Positions 47,821 to 61,540 of a stretch of 64,000 nucleotides of DNA are shown piece by piece (within the stretch, counting starts at the first letter, position 1; every line of letters begins with the position of its first letter). Source of the DNA: Apis mellifera (taxonomy: Eukaryota; Arthropoda; Insecta; Hymenoptera; Apidae); the NCBI RefSeq assembly GCF_003254395.2, contig NC_037648.1, forward strand, positions 9,240,009 through 9,304,008. The letters are read 5' to 3'. Below the pieces are notes generated by a model. That model made no database searches. It was not told where the DNA came from and saw only the letters and a program-made list of their open reading frames with translations. The translations under genes were made by a program, and so were the position numbers.

Positions 47821-48840
47821 TAAATTAATTCGCGCTTCTCCGTTCGAGGAAGTTTCGCGCAATTCAGAAATTTCTGAATCCATCCTGTAACCATTAATAT
47901 CCACGCATTTTACGAGCTCGAATTCTCGTCATACTCGAGCTATCCGCGAATCGTTGTGCGAATCGTTCTCGGTCGAAAATTCCGCAAGTTCGTGTCTTAA
48001 TGGAATCGTGGCGGGCCCCAACTCCGCTCGATTTCTCCCCATTTCGATCCCGGTGTGGCCAACGCATCGTGCAATTCGACCGTACGATCTAATTAATTAT
48101 TTGCATCATCCGCGCAAAGTTAACGCATTCCTCGAAACTTTGAATCTTGTTCGTGAAGCGTAGTTGATGGTCTGGTGAAAGCCTAGTTACATTACAAGGG
48201 TTATTGAAAAAAAATCGCTCGCTGCGTTTCTTTTGGAATTTTTTGAATCGACTCTTTTTAGATCTCGATACCTGTTTTATCGAGCTCTTTGTAATTATAT
48301 TTATGAGAATATAGGTGCAAATGCACGTAAGAGATAACATGCAAGAATGTGACTAATATTTTAAAATGAAAAGTGTTGGAACATTTCTTTTCTTTCTTTT
48401 TACAAAAATCTGCAAAATGGATTTCTTTTCAAAGGAGACTGTACAATAGGAGGAGATGCATATATCGTACGTATGTATCGAAGAGAATATTTTCGTGTTT
48501 ATTTTTTGGTTGGTTTAGAATAGATTCACCCAAAGGTGAACTTTCCCAACACCCTGCATATCTAGGGGTATAAGGTTAAGCTTCGATACGAGCAAACGGT
48601 GTATCACAGCAAGAAATCCATTTGACCCATTCAACGCGATATTTCATACACCTTTTCCAAACATCGCGAAACGCTTCCAGCGACTAAATACCGAATCATA
48701 CCGACGAAAATCGTTCATCAATCGACACAGTAAAATGGAACGTGAGAACATCGCTTTTTCGCGTGCATAAAACCCAAGTCGCTTTTACACCGTGGTAATT
48801 CGTAAAATTGAATAATGGACATTGGATCGTGAGTTGGCAC
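47821..48840. promoter_or_regulatory. GC-elevated blocks within putative intron
   Basis: Two GC-elevated patches, 47821-48180 (open on plus for 69 codons, not recognised) and 48561-48800, are separated by AT-rich DNA. No splice-site pair defines an exon. Candidate intronic regulatory DNA. Confidence 0.3.
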
Positions 48841-49040
48841 AATTATTCCCAAATTTCTCTTATATTCTCTTATAATATCCTATAAAATAAAATTCTAAAA
48901 TTTCTTTATTTAAAACGAAAAGTCTCTCGTAACATTTCTTTTATTAATAATCGATAATTCAAACAAATATAAAAAGTCCATCCGACGAACGTTGTATAAT
49001 ATAAAAACCTCGTTTCCATAATAAAAATCCTATATTTCTT

Positions 49041-49640
49041 CAATAGCCGAAAGACAGTTTCCTTCAGAGCCTTCCTTCCCTTGCTCGCTCACAATCTTTT
49101 CCACGTCCTTACTCTTCAATTAATCGAGAGCTGATCGATCGAGCAAACTCGAAACTTCTCCTCCCTCGCCTCTCCCTCAACGCGAGGAGGGATGGCGCGT
49201 ACAAATGGCCGCCGACCATTCGCGATTCGAATGCATAAAACACGACGGGGCTCCCAACAGTATTATTTATCACTCGACCCGCGTTCGAATTCCTGCCACG
49301 GACCCGTCCAGGGAATTCCAGAACGTTACTTGGAAACGAAGGAGAAATCACGAAAACGCGGGAAAATTTCGTTCGTCCTTATTTTTTTACATATATATGT
49401 ATATATATCTTTCATGCACGAGGGTTCGAGATGTGCGCAAGCTTCATAAGATTCGCTCATGCATATTAATAATATTCGATGTGAACTGGCGGCAACTTTG
49501 TAATCGCGTCACGACGACGACCGCGGCAAGGTAATACCGTTGTCGCGAAACAGCATTATTTTTCGATCAGGAAACCGGTGTCCTGATGCCCGGAACGGGC
49601 CGAGTTTCCGGATGGAGCAGGGTTTCTCAATATTTTTTTT
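49041..49640. promoter_or_regulatory. GC-elevated block
   Basis: CpG-rich patch with palindromic GATCGATC near 49135 and overlapping plus frames at 49192-49449 and 49205-49534 that compete with a minus frame at 49351-49109. No motif is recognised. Candidate conserved non-coding DNA. Confidence 0.3.
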
Positions 49641-51720
49641 CCTCGATCTCTCTTCTGAACGGTGGATTATTCATGCATGCTCTTTCTTTGTTTTTTTTTT
49701 GCTCTTATTCGAAAAGGTTTGAATTTATTATTAAAGATGGATACAAGAAGCTGTTATATCGAAGTAAGTAAAAGGGTGTATATTTAAGAGAGGAAATTAA
49801 TGTATGATTAATTTGAATGTAACTAAGGTAGGCTAAGGGTTTTTATATTAAAATTAGAAATGCATGAATAGATTTGCAATAGAATTTTTTTTTTTTGTAT
49901 CTTGAGTAATGTTTCGTTCGTGATTTCATGAGGTGAAAAAACTTTCTCTATGTTCTTGCATTGTATCGTAATAATATATTGTCGAAATAATGAATGTTCG
50001 AATATTTAGGATAATCGAGGTTTTATTTCGTTCTTTCTTCTGTTAGAATTTCTAGAAGGAAAGAATTTCACATAATTTCTGTTGAGAAACTCTGAGGTAG
50101 ATCAATGACGTGTTGACTCGTGAGGAAGAAATATTGGAAATTAGTTTTAGTGGATGGAATGCTACTTGGTGTTTTATTCAAGATACGTTTTGATTCTCTG
50201 TGATTTTACGGTGAGTTCGGTACTGATATTAAAGTTTTATATTATTTAAAACAAATATAAGTTAGAAAAATAGTTATATTAATTTGTGAAGGAATGTAGA
50301 TATAGTTATAATTATGACTTTCATTGAAAAAAATAAATATTGTAAGTATATTAATTATTTAAATTTATGCGATTGAAGTTTGAATTGTATGATTATTGAA
50401 TTATTGAATTATATATTTTATATATCAAATTATATATCAATTTCATTAATATTATTCATTAATATATTGTATACAGAATCTGTGCTTGTAATGCATACAA
50501 ACACTCAGGCAATATAACTTGAATTTAAATTAGAAAGTGTAATAGATCAAAAGCTTTCTAGTTTCAACCTTTATATAGAGGTGATTTGCAAACAGGAAGA
50601 AGCTTTACTATAGATATTCGAACAGTTTCATATAAATTTACAAAATGAAGTTGGGGTCGTCGTTAGAAAATTGATAAATTACAAACAACTACAGGGTAAA
50701 TTAAATACAGTAACCATTTTGAATATGTTAAATGGAAAATATAAAATTTCGATGTTTATACGATTTGTTTTTTCGTAAAAAAAATAAATAAATAAATAAA
50801 TTTGCAATTCAAGATACGTAATTATTTTTTATACAAACAATTTCAATGTTTAAAAATAATTTCGGGTTGAAAACATCGATTAAATCACAAATGCGTAAGC
50901 TGATAAGCCAAAAGCAATATATTTATATATTTTGAACACATGTTTTATCTATAAATATATATAAATATTTTTTATTTTTTTCTGTTTATTATCGCGATAT
51001 GTATATTTACAAATTTTCCATATTTTTTCATCTTTTACACTTTTGTATTTTTTTTTTTTTTTTAGATATACCGAATGATACATATGATTATTTCGTTTAA
51101 AATTATTAGCTTTAATGATTCTTTATTTTTCATTCGTTACTTTATGCTTCACAAAATTAAATGTATGTTTAATAATATACAACCATTTTTTTAATTTGTA
51201 ATTTGAAATATAAATATTTTTGATATCATGAACAAAATAATATTACAAAACATGGTTTCAAATTTTATTAATATTTATTATTATTACACGTATTTGTTAT
51301 TAATTAATCTTTACAATTCGGTGGTTTGGTATAATAATAATAATAATAATAATATCTAAAAACAAAATTGATATGCGAATAATACAAATATAATAAATCA
51401 TGTTATTCTATAAAATACAGAATTTAAATACAACATTCCAATATATATATATATATATATATTTATTAATATTACAATCAATTTCTAAATGTTTTTTAAA
51501 TTTTTCCTTTCAGATTATTCTAAAATTATTTATAAAAATTTATAAAATAATTTGTATAACGATAGATAAAAAAATTTGTTTAAAGTTGATTGACCGTACA
51601 GGAAATTAAAGTATTCAAAAAATAAAAAACGTTATAAATCTTCAATAATTTCAACAATATATAATTACCAACGTAATTCAAAACGATATTGTATACAATT
51701 AAATGCAGTTGGACGCTACA
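49641..51720. other. AT-rich DNA with simple repeats
   Basis: AT-rich. Simple repeats are (AAAT)n at about 50783-50802, a T15-class run near 51048-51063, (TAA)n at 51331-51354 and (AT)n at 51441-51462. No gene. Confidence 0.6.
51331..51354. repeat. TAA microsatellite
   Basis: Eight tandem TAA/ATA units. Confidence 0.9.
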
Positions 51721-53580
51721 ATCTAAAATCAGATTGCCAGAAATCAGATTCATTCTAGCCATTTACCTGGATTCACGTGTGCATATTAATACCAGATGAT
51801 ATTAATCGCGATGCTCGGCTGAAAAGACGGTGCAACGAACAATTCTACACCCTCCTATCGCCCAAATATATTCTGCATGATTTATTTCTCTTAATTCTCG
51901 AAAGCGAAATTGCGTTTAACCTGTGTCGCATTTCGTGCTTTCTTCCCAGTTGCACCTATTACAATTATCTTGATTAATGTCATTCAACCGATATTTCTCA
52001 ATTTTTACATTGAGAAATAGAACAATAGTTTATCAAACAACATTTGTTCACATTATTTAAATAAGATAAAGATACGAATGATTTTCTTGATTGATCACAA
52101 GTGAATCAATGAAAGGTAAAAGAAATCGAGGAACTATAATAATAATAATAATATGACGAATGTACATTCTTGTTCAAAAATCTTAGGTTGTTTAATATTT
52201 CTAGTAAAAGATTTCAGTGAAATGGAACATTCATTAAGAATACCAAATATTATTCAATCTTATATCTATAAATTATAGAATATTTAAACTTATTAACTTG
52301 AAACGAAATCATCATATAATTATAGTTAGCAATTAAAGAACCATCATTGCCGTTTAAATTAATTCGTTCCAAGAAGTTGCAGAATAAGTCTACGGGGGCG
52401 CACAAATAACAGATTAATTTGAAAGTAAGCCCCGACATCTGAAAGTAAGAGAACCGATGTCTGCAGAAGCAATTATGGAAGGGAAATTAAATGAACTAAA
52501 CTTCGTTACCACGGTCGTTGCTGCTTTGTAACAAGTTAATGAATCGCAGACGCCATTTCTTGTAAGACGAGATTCACCGACGAAACACTTGGATTATATT
52601 ACTATTTTCAACCGAAATCACTTTCGACGAGTTATTAGGCTCTCGATATTTTTCTTTGAAATGATCGAGCACATTCATTGCGTTATTAACCTCTCGATAT
52701 TTATTTCCCCGTCAAACAAGCTTAAATAAAGCTTATTGAGAATTTATCCTGTTATTGCCCCTCCTCGTTATTTTTCGTTTCAATTTTATTTGAAAATATT
52801 TGCTCTACTATTGATTAACACTCCATATTATTTATTTTCGCAATGTTTATATTCTCGCGAATTAATATATTTTTGGTGAGAAAAATTTCGTTGTTGATCT
52901 TTTCAAGAATTTCATCCAAATTATGAGATATATTAGAAATTTGGAAAATTGATATGTTCCTAAATTTATCAAACATTCTAGCTTCTTAATATTTCTTAAA
53001 ATTTACTTTTTAAATTCCATTTGTGTCATTATTTTATTTATTTAATATATACATATATCATTCTCGCGAAATAAAATTATTTTCTATTGGCCTTTTCTAA
53101 GAATCTCAGATTTATAAAATATTCTAAAATATTCTGACAAAATAATAGAAATAAGTTGTTCCAATTTCATTGTGTCAAAAATACGACCGCAATGTTTTGG
53201 CACGATTTGGGAAATTGGTGCTCAAAATCCTCGCACGATCAGAATGAGTTCAATTAAACGAGAGATTTAAATCTTCCTCTCTCGGCGATTTCAATTATCT
53301 CATTCAACGTAAGCATCATAGATTTTATTTTTCGACGCAATTCGGTTATAATGCCCGTTTATAACCCGATATTGTATTTCCATTCGATATAGAACAATAA
53401 TGATATATTTTCGAGTGTAAGTAAGACAACTCCAATCGATGATCGAGAGATAAACCGGAGTTTTTTTCGTTCGACGATATTTTTCTCCCTTTCGTATGCC
53501 AATTTTGTTAAGAGATAAACAATTTAACAATTGTATTTATCTTTTATGGAAAGAGACGCTTTCGTTTTCAATTTATCGAA
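51721..53580. other. AT-rich DNA with small GC-elevated patches
   Basis: Patches at 51721-51970, 52371-52750 and 53181-53520 rise above background. A (TAA)n run lies at about 52137-52155. At 52420-52465 TGAAAGTAAG is directly repeated and GACATC...GATGTC forms an inverted pair. No credible coding frame. Confidence 0.4.
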
Positions 53581-55020
53581 TGGATTATTTGTTTTTAATA
53601 TATTTGATTTGTTACGAGACATCAAAAAAGATTCGAAGATTACTTAAATTCGCATCTCGTGAATAAATAATTTTATTCCTTTCTTTATTCCTTGTTCTTT
53701 CTTCTCGTTTGTTATATATTCTTGTGAAAAGAAAATTTCTTTATTATAGAGGAAGAAAAATAATAAATATTGTTTGGCAAAGAGAAGATTAATTTTGAAT
53801 AATTGAAGTACAATTGAAAATCTTCTGTATTAGATATTTCTTTGAAAAGAAAGAAAAATTAATTTGTCAGTTTTAAATTTTCGTCTTTCATTTCATTCGA
53901 AGTGAGAATCTGTCGTAAGCATAAAAATTAGGATCTTTATAAGAAATTTAAAAAACATTTCGACTGTGATCGAATTAATGTGAAAAATATTAATTAAATT
54001 CAAGCATATATTTTATATTAAAATCTGTCAAGTTTTTATTTTTTTAATTCTGACGTTCACAATTATTAAAATTAATGAAAATGGACTTGCCAAGATTTTC
54101 TTCTCTGGTCTTTAAATATATATATTGGATATAAGATTAATCAATGCATTTTTATGAATAAAATGAAGAGAAAACTGTTACATTTTTAATAAATAAATAT
54201 ATTATTATTTTAATACCTGCAGAGAAGCAGAATCAATATATTTAAATAACAGCACATTTATAATTTATGCTTCTTGAATATCAGACTTTCATAAACTATA
54301 AATAGAAAAAGTATTTTGTAATTTTTCTATATAAATAAATAACTTTTTAAACAAAGACGTATTAAGAAATTTTCGTGAATCATTATTTACAGAAAATAAT
54401 CACTGTTATTATGTAAGTGATAGAAAATCATGTTAACCATTAGCAGATTAAAATTCTACAATGAGGATGTAGGTGTGTCTAGGAACAATGAATAAAATGT
54501 AAAATAACTGTGAATTAATTAGAATAGACATATAATCTACTTAGATAATATAATAATAGAAATCTATAAATCTGATTCTATTTTCCCAAAAGAAATTAAT
54601 TTAATTTAAACATCCAAAATTTGTTTCTTCAAATATATTATTCTCCATAAATCATTTAATATTTTATGAACTTTATATTGTTAAAATTATAATAAAGAAA
54701 AGAAGAATTAAATTGTACAGAAATTTTTTTTGAAAGAAGAATTTAGAATTTTCATTTAATAGGTATTTCATTTTATCTAACACAATATTAGTAAGCTATA
54801 CTATAACTTAATAAATAAATCTAAAAGATATCAACTTTTATATTTGCTTTGATATCTTTAAATGTTTCTTAATATCTGTTTAAGTACTTATAATTATACA
54901 AAACTAACTTTAATAATTAAAAAAATCAATTTTCTACAAGAATAGGAAAATATTAAAGAATTTTTAATTTTTCTTTTGACAAAATATTTGTTATTAACAT
55001 TCACAAATACTGTAATGTCA
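53581..55020. other. AT-rich non-coding DNA
   Basis: Very AT-rich. No feature seen. Confidence 0.6.
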
Positions 55021-55560
55021 CTGTAATTATATTATGGAAATTGAACGAGGCTTGTCTTTAATTCCTCCACAAAGTTCATCGAGCAAATTCAATTTCCAAC
55101 ATTTGAATTTCTTGCCAAGCGTAATATCAACTTTTCGTCGAAAGAGGCGAGTAGAAAATTGAAAAGAGATATAGAAACGATCAAACGCGATAAATAAAAT
55201 GTACGCCATGTTTTCTCGAAAGTGTGCCTCGTTCTTTTGTACATTCCTTCCTATGGTATCTTCCCATCAAATTTCCTGCGAAGAATGCGGCACAATCGTC
55301 TCCAAGTTTGCTGTCGCGATAAATACCCGTACATGCTTCAGAAATATTTTCTGGACCTGAAATTCTCGTGGTTTCAAGGGGTAAACTCGCTCTTCGAGGT
55401 GTCTGGCCTAGAATTCTTATTTACGTGGATAAAAGATTGCGAAATTTATATCAAATATATTAAATATTTGCGCGTACCTTTGATTATGAAGAAACATCGT
55501 ATTATTGTTATTACAGTGATCGTATTAGAGAAAATTTGCCCTTAAACGATAAACACGTAG
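55021..55560. promoter_or_regulatory. GC-elevated block
   Basis: The plus strand is open for 107 codons (55222-55545) from a non-ATG start. The product would be rich in Leu, Phe, Tyr and Cys without a recognisable domain. Unassigned conserved-looking block. Confidence 0.25.
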
Positions 55561-56640
55561 AAAGAGTGTTTCTAATTTTAGTCTCTATGTATCTATGAAA
55601 CAGTTAACATCTATGAATCAATCATCGATTAATGTAAGGTATTATATTATCCTCAATAACTTTTTAATTTTGATTACTGTGTATTTTTGCAATAGATGAT
55701 ATTTTTTATTGTGAATTCGAGATATTCTGTCAATATTATTATTCTGAATGTAAAAGTTTAATTTATATTTGTGTAAGTATAATTTATATTATATTTTGAA
55801 TTGAGGATGTGAAAATGATTTATGAGATGTTTCATATGATTTATCAAATATTTTTTTTAAGAGATTCATATCAATTTATTAAATAATCTAAGAAAAGAAG
55901 GAATCTAAGAAAGAAAACATGGTGAAAGAATGGTAATGCAATATTATTCTACGAACGGATTAAATTCGAAATCTTTATTTTGAAAAGTTATGAATATAGA
56001 TAGAAAGGTAAAGGAAGCAGTATTTACCGTGTTAATTCAAACTTTATTTTCTTCTTCTATATTATTTTTAAAGTGTCACATTACTACTTTTAATTTAAAT
56101 TTATAAAATAGGAATAAAATTAAAAAAAAATGAAAATTTTTCCATAAAACAAACAAGTAATATTTATAAAATTTTGTCTAAACGTTTTCTTTTATCAGGA
56201 ATTATTCTATTTTTTTTTTATCTTAACAGAAAATACTGTTTAATAAAAAAAAAAAGAAGAAGAAATATTTATATAATTCATAAATACATGACAATTCTGA
56301 ATACATGACAAAAAAAAATCCATAAGTCATAATCTCGATAGACTTTTATTATTACTCAATAAAAGCATTCGGTAATAAATCTTCTTTATTTTTTACCTTT
56401 TATCTTTAATGTCTTGTCTTAATCCATCTCACTATGGATACGTTTTTTTAATATAAGAATTTAAAAAAAAAAAAAAAGATTCACGATGCATCAATTTTTA
56501 AGAATATTCTATTTTGAAACGGAAATTTTCATTTCAAAGAATGTAAAGATATTGAAGAAAAAAAAAATTGCAATCTATATAGACATTATTATATTATAAA
56601 ATCAATGAAAATGTGACCTAATGCGCGGTAAATATAAAAC
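55561..56640. other. AT-rich non-coding DNA
   Basis: AT-rich with A-runs (about 56248-56260 and 56464-56477). No feature seen. Confidence 0.6.
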
Positions 56641-56678
56641 GTGATAGAGTCGAAGGATAAAATTAGTTTACGAAGTCA

Positions 56679-56909
56679 TTGATCTTTGGAGTGGAAGAAA
56701 ATCATATATGGACACCCGTCATATTATCGTACAACCAATTAAAACCAGACGACAATGTTAATGAAGACGTGAACATAATTCTCCGTAATTGTAGACATAA
56801 TATAGAATCGATGAACAAAATTATCCCGACGGATATTTATACAATTTCGGATAATCATCGATCTCTGGGGAACGAGAAAAGATCATACATAGATATTATC
56901 GTGCAATAA
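56679..56909 (+). other. Protein-like open frame without ATG start
   Basis: An open stretch of about 80 codons in moderately AT-rich DNA, bounded upstream by an in-frame TAG. It has an unusually polar, Asn/Asp/Glu/Ile-rich translation (for example NEDVNIILRNCRHN). There is no ATG until about residue 44 and no strong splice sites. It could be an exon, a relic of a transposon or host gene, or chance. Short echoes of the same text recur at 56930-57040 (CGTACGATATAAT, CAACCGGAGAACAAT), hinting at local duplication. Confidence 0.2.
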
Positions 56910-57155
56910 TACGATATAATCGAATAAAATACGATACATAATATTATCGTACGATATAATAATACGTGCAATATTCGAACTTAAATTGGTCAACCGGAGA
57001 ACAATATTAATTAAAACGTTGCAACGATGCACCATCGGTACATATGTCGAACACCGACATGTCGGTAAGGAATCGAGGGACAAAATTGTCTTCTTGAAAT
57101 AGGATAATCGAAATCGCTTTGGCAAGCGTATGGATGGCAAGATGTGTCCTCGTAT

Positions 57156-57353
57156 TTAACGAGCGTGCACCACGAACGATTTTCTCATCTTGTCGGGAAC
57201 CGGCAGAATTTCGTTCGATGCAACCCTGCGGCTTTCCTTGTTCGAGTTGCTACTAGTTTCAGCTGACCCAGATAAATGTTTGCTACGCTGACCCTCTCGA
57301 TCTTCCGGAATCCTACGGTTCCCACGCCAATGTGCAAAGAATTTCGGTTCCAT
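57156..57353 (-). CDS. Candidate small ORF, 65 codons, unrecognised
   Basis: It lies in a GC-elevated patch. An ATG (TCGATGG context) opens a hydrophilic, Arg/Ser/Glu/Lys/Asn-rich frame (MEPKFFAHWRGNRR... then a Ser-rich middle) with coding-like composition. Open codons continue upstream of the ATG to about 57470, where a pyrimidine/CTTCAG acceptor-like site lies, so it may be the 3' part of an exon. No signal peptide, membrane segment or motif. It could be the end of an unidentified minus-strand gene. Confidence 0.25.
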   Translation of the reverse strand: MEPKFFAHWRGNRRIPEDREGQRSKHLSGSAETSSNSNKESRRVASNEILPVPDKMRKSFVVHAR

Positions 57354-57500
57354 CGATAACAATCGGAGAATTCTCGCGTGAACAGTAATTGAAAATGGAC
57401 TTTCGATTATCGAGCACCGATAGTTTAGTTTCGTTTGAATCGTGGCGGTTGGCTGAAGATGTTTCTTGGCAAAATGATGAGGCGCTAAATTCTCGTTCGA

Positions 57501-58800
57501 ATGAATTATTCGAGTGAAATTTCTATTTTATCCTTTATCATTCTTTTTATTTTAATTTGAATAATATTATTTGAATAATGATTATGTATTCGAAGATATT
57601 TTTAATGTTCGTTACTTTTATTTGATACTTGATAGATGTTTATAATTTGATTTCACTGCGAAAAAATGTTATTCCGTGATGGAATGATCTTTCTGTGTAG
57701 AATTTCCATTCTTTAAAGCTGCTTTTCTTCTTTCTTCTTGTCTAAGTAGATATATCCTTTTTATGCATTTCTTGATCTCAAATGAAGTTTGTGTTTCTTA
57801 CATACAAAGAACACTATTATTCGTTAAAATAATTTATTTTAAAAGACATAAGAGAGAAAAAAACTTATTACTGTCCATATCCTATTCGTTGTTATATAAA
57901 ATTGAAAATATAAAATTTACATCGAGAAAGGTAATTTTGGTTGGTTTATTATATTACGAAATTTTCTTGCGTTATTTATGATCGTGATTAATTATCGACA
58001 GTGATTTGTCATAACAAATATTCATATGAATCATTTCGAAGAAATAATTCTATTTATTTATCACAAATTCTTCAAAGAGATAATTAATTTATATCGTTGT
58101 TATGACAAATTGTTATTCGTTTAATTTCGTTGCGGCTCAAATTACAGAAACAAACGTAAAATACATTATTCATAGGCATTTCCCATACAAACACGAAGTA
58201 AATTGTTCAAAATTTAATTTCCTATTATTCACTATAAACCAATGATAACACAATGATTTTATTCAAATATTGGTCCTATAAAAATAAGATTTTTCTAACA
58301 AATAAATAAATAAAAAAAAAAAATGAAAACGAATAGATACCGAATGGAAATATAAATATCTAGTTTCATACCATAATTCGATTTTATTATTCAATTCAAT
58401 TTCATATTTTTTTATTATTTTATTTTATTTTTTTTTTCTTTCTTTTTTTTACGTTTTAATCCTGTTATGCTTTTTGATATTTATTTATATATATATATTC
58501 TCCTACGTGCGACAAAACTGGCGTTTCCATTTTACGATTTCGATGTTCGTTGCAAACTTCTCTAGAAATTTCTATTTTGTTCATACATACAAGGCAAAAA
58601 ACGAAAAAATAAATTTTAACAAAATATATGAATTAAGAAAAAGAAAAAAATTTCCAAACTTAATAGAACAACTTATCTCGAATTATTATATTCATTATAT
58701 TATTAATGTAACATCTATTCAATATTATCTTCTTTACTTACAATCAACTATCTATCATTATTCCTAGCTTTCATACGAATTTCTGAAAATTTGATTTTAT
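57501..58800. other. AT-rich non-coding DNA
   Basis: AT-rich, with T-rich tracts near 58405-58450. The 97-codon plus frame at 58474-58767 is Phe/Ile/Tyr/Lys-rich and not credible. Confidence 0.55.
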
Positions 58801-59460
58801 AAAATACCTTATTAGCTTCAATCGTTCATCATACAACCTCAAATTTTCCAGAACTTCAACGATATATTTCTCGAAAAATCCCCTCCCCCCGTTAAAAATT
58901 TCTAAAATTGTGAAAACGCGCGTAAACACGCGGATCCCTTAAGCAACTTTCGAAGTTGCAATATTTCACAGGTCGTTTCACGATCGAGGTCGGGCTTTCT
59001 TGCACCCTTCATCCATGTCGTTTTAGCTTCACCCCCTCCCTTCCCCCCTCCCCCATTCCTTTCTCTCTAGTCGTCGCCTCGTTCTGTTGCCTATGCTTGC
59101 CGGTGGTTGCAAGTTTTATTGGCCGCCGTTGACGCGGCCGGGACGAAAAAGCATTTTCAGCGGTAATCTGCTTTCGGTCGGGCGTGCAAGTAGAACCAAG
59201 AAAGCTTCCGGTAATGCTGGCTCCGCCAGAAATCCGGAATAGGTAATCTAAATCGCTTTAGGGGGAATGCGACGGACAGCCCGATAAAATATCCCTCCCC
59301 TCCCCTCTCAATTCAACTCCTTCACGTTAACCTCTCCTCTCCTTTCCTCCTCTCCCCTCCGCATTTCGAAGAAATTGCGAGATCCAGAGTGTAATGGAAG
59401 AAGAAGAAGATGGAGATTGTTGACTTTTAATTGTGTGTTTTAATTGTCGAAATCTGGGGT
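58801..59460. promoter_or_regulatory. GC-elevated block with C-rich and CT tracts
   Basis: C-runs (CCCCTCCCCCC near 58880; CACCCCCTCCCTTCCCCCCT near 59030), then a CpG patch (GGCCGCCGTTGACGCGGCCG at 59120) and further CCTCTCC tracts at 59295-59360. No long frame. Likely regulatory or conserved non-coding. Confidence 0.35.
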
Positions 59461-60260
59461 GGTTGGGTGGTATTTTTGATACGCGAAAAGTATTCAAAAT
59501 ATTCTCGTTTCGTATCCATAATTATCGCGAGCGTAATGGTGATTGTTAATAATGTTTTTGCGTGAAAATTTGAACAAGAAATTTAATTAATTTTTTTTTT
59601 AGAATGGAACAACACATGTTGGTTCTTTAATGATGGAAATTTTATATTTATATGGTGAATAGTGTGTGTGTGTGTTTTTTTTTCAATATGAATGAAATTG
59701 AGCTTAAGAAAATATTAGTTTCTTGAAAGTGAAAAGTTTCATTGTGCTTTATAATCTTTTCTTTTATAAATTATTCATGTTGCACGTGGATTGTGTAACG
59801 ATGTTATAATTGATATTTTTCTATAGCATTATTGTTATTTACGCTTATGAGAATGCAATTAATTTCAACGTTAAACTCGTATTTCGAATTATTGAAAAGT
59901 CTGGTTTGCAACGTGATATTATCCATTGCAGATATCTATTATTAAAATATAGCAGGAAATATGTAAAGCGAGTAAAAAGTGAAATGTGTTTAAATTCAAT
60001 TTTCAGCCAGAATTTTTGGCGGAATTTCTATAAAAGAATTGCGAATACGTTATTGAGAATCGTTGCATTGTTAATTTAAAGTCATTGGAGTTGTTTAACA
60101 ACCTTAATTGCTAGGATTTACCTTATTCCAGTCATTCAACTTGCATAATTCACGTACCTAAATCCGCTTATGTTTCATGAATCTACATATTGTTATATTA
60201 CAGAATATACCATTATTATAATATAGGCATTAAATTTGTAAAGATAATGCTATAGTGATT

Positions 60261-60261
<1 letters not shown>
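59461..60261. other. AT-rich non-coding DNA
   Basis: AT-rich, with a short (GT)n run at about 59667-59679. An 89-codon plus frame at 59810-60079 has a non-ATG start and no motifs. Confidence 0.5.
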
Positions 60262-60325
<64 letters not shown>

Positions 60326-60360
60326 GTTGTTATTATTATTATTATTGTTATTATTATTAA
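60262..60360. repeat. Long TTA trinucleotide microsatellite
   Basis: About 98 bp of (TTA/ATT)n, broken only by a few TTG substitutions near 60325 and 60346. The longest simple repeat in the window. Confidence 0.95.
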
Positions 60361-61540
60361 GCTCTTTTTGATTCTCATATCATTTCATTCAATCTTTTTA
60401 TTTTCCAAAAGATTTGCATTATCGGTAACGGCTATTATTAAAATTACCATGGCAAGAGTTTTTTTTTGTACAAACTTTATGCAAATAGGATCGCATTAAC
60501 GATGGCTGGAAGAGTTTAGTACACTTTAATATAACGTATTGAATGCACCGTGGTGGAGCGCTACTTTCTGCATCGCAATACTTTCCCTTGTCGGATCCTC
60601 GCTGCCTTTTAATGTCTCTTTTGCACTTTTTTATTCCGTCGTTTACACGTTCAACTTTTAACACACTTTAAAACGTACTGAAAGAATTTTCTCGCCATCC
60701 CGACGTTAAAGTGCATCTTAAAATAAATATTGCATCTCTTGATTAATTTTAGATGATAATTAATCGTCGGGTGTATCGATAATCGGACACAATGATTGTG
60801 GAAAATTATATATTTTGTAACTAATTTTTTATATTATATTTATATTATTCAATAACTTCGAGATGCCATAAGTTCAGAGAATCATTTTACTTGGAAATGA
60901 AAGTTAGTTGAATTAAGAAAATTTAAATGAGCAACATCGGATCAGGTTGAATTACGATTTACAGCAGTCGTGACTGCATTCGAGATCTGACATAGACGGG
61001 AAATCCATTTCCGGATTTGTTCGCTCATGAATCCTTTTGCAAAATTTTATATTTCCATTCGGAAAAGGATTAAAAGTTGGAAATAAACTAAAAAGTTAAA
61101 TAAAGAGGAAAAAGTAGAAATAATTGATATAGTGGTTTTTAATTGAATAACTTTTAACTATAGATTTAATCTTTACAAACTTTGTAAAATTTGTAAATTA
61201 TTTAATATATAAAAGTTTTTTTATAAAAAAAAGCAATAATATTCTGTTTTTAAATAAAAAAAATTCAGAATGTTGTGTCCATTTTAATAAATGAATTTCA
61301 ATTAAGATTCGATTAGTTATACTTTTCTCGTGAAATATATCATGCGCATATTTCATTTCGAAAATGAGAAGATACATTTAAAAATATTCCTGTCACAAAT
61401 TCTAAAGAATTCACACTTTTTCGATATATAACATTGCACTCAAGGAAGAAAATAAACGAATCAATTTCGTTTCAATAATTAATCAGACACGCGTCTGTCC
61501 GATTTTTAATTTCAATTTTCTCATAAATAAAAAATTTTAT
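60361..61540. other. AT-rich DNA with two small GC-elevated patches
   Basis: Patches at 60420-60760 (minus frame 60664-60419, basic, not recognised) and 60940-61060. Otherwise AT-rich. Confidence 0.4.
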
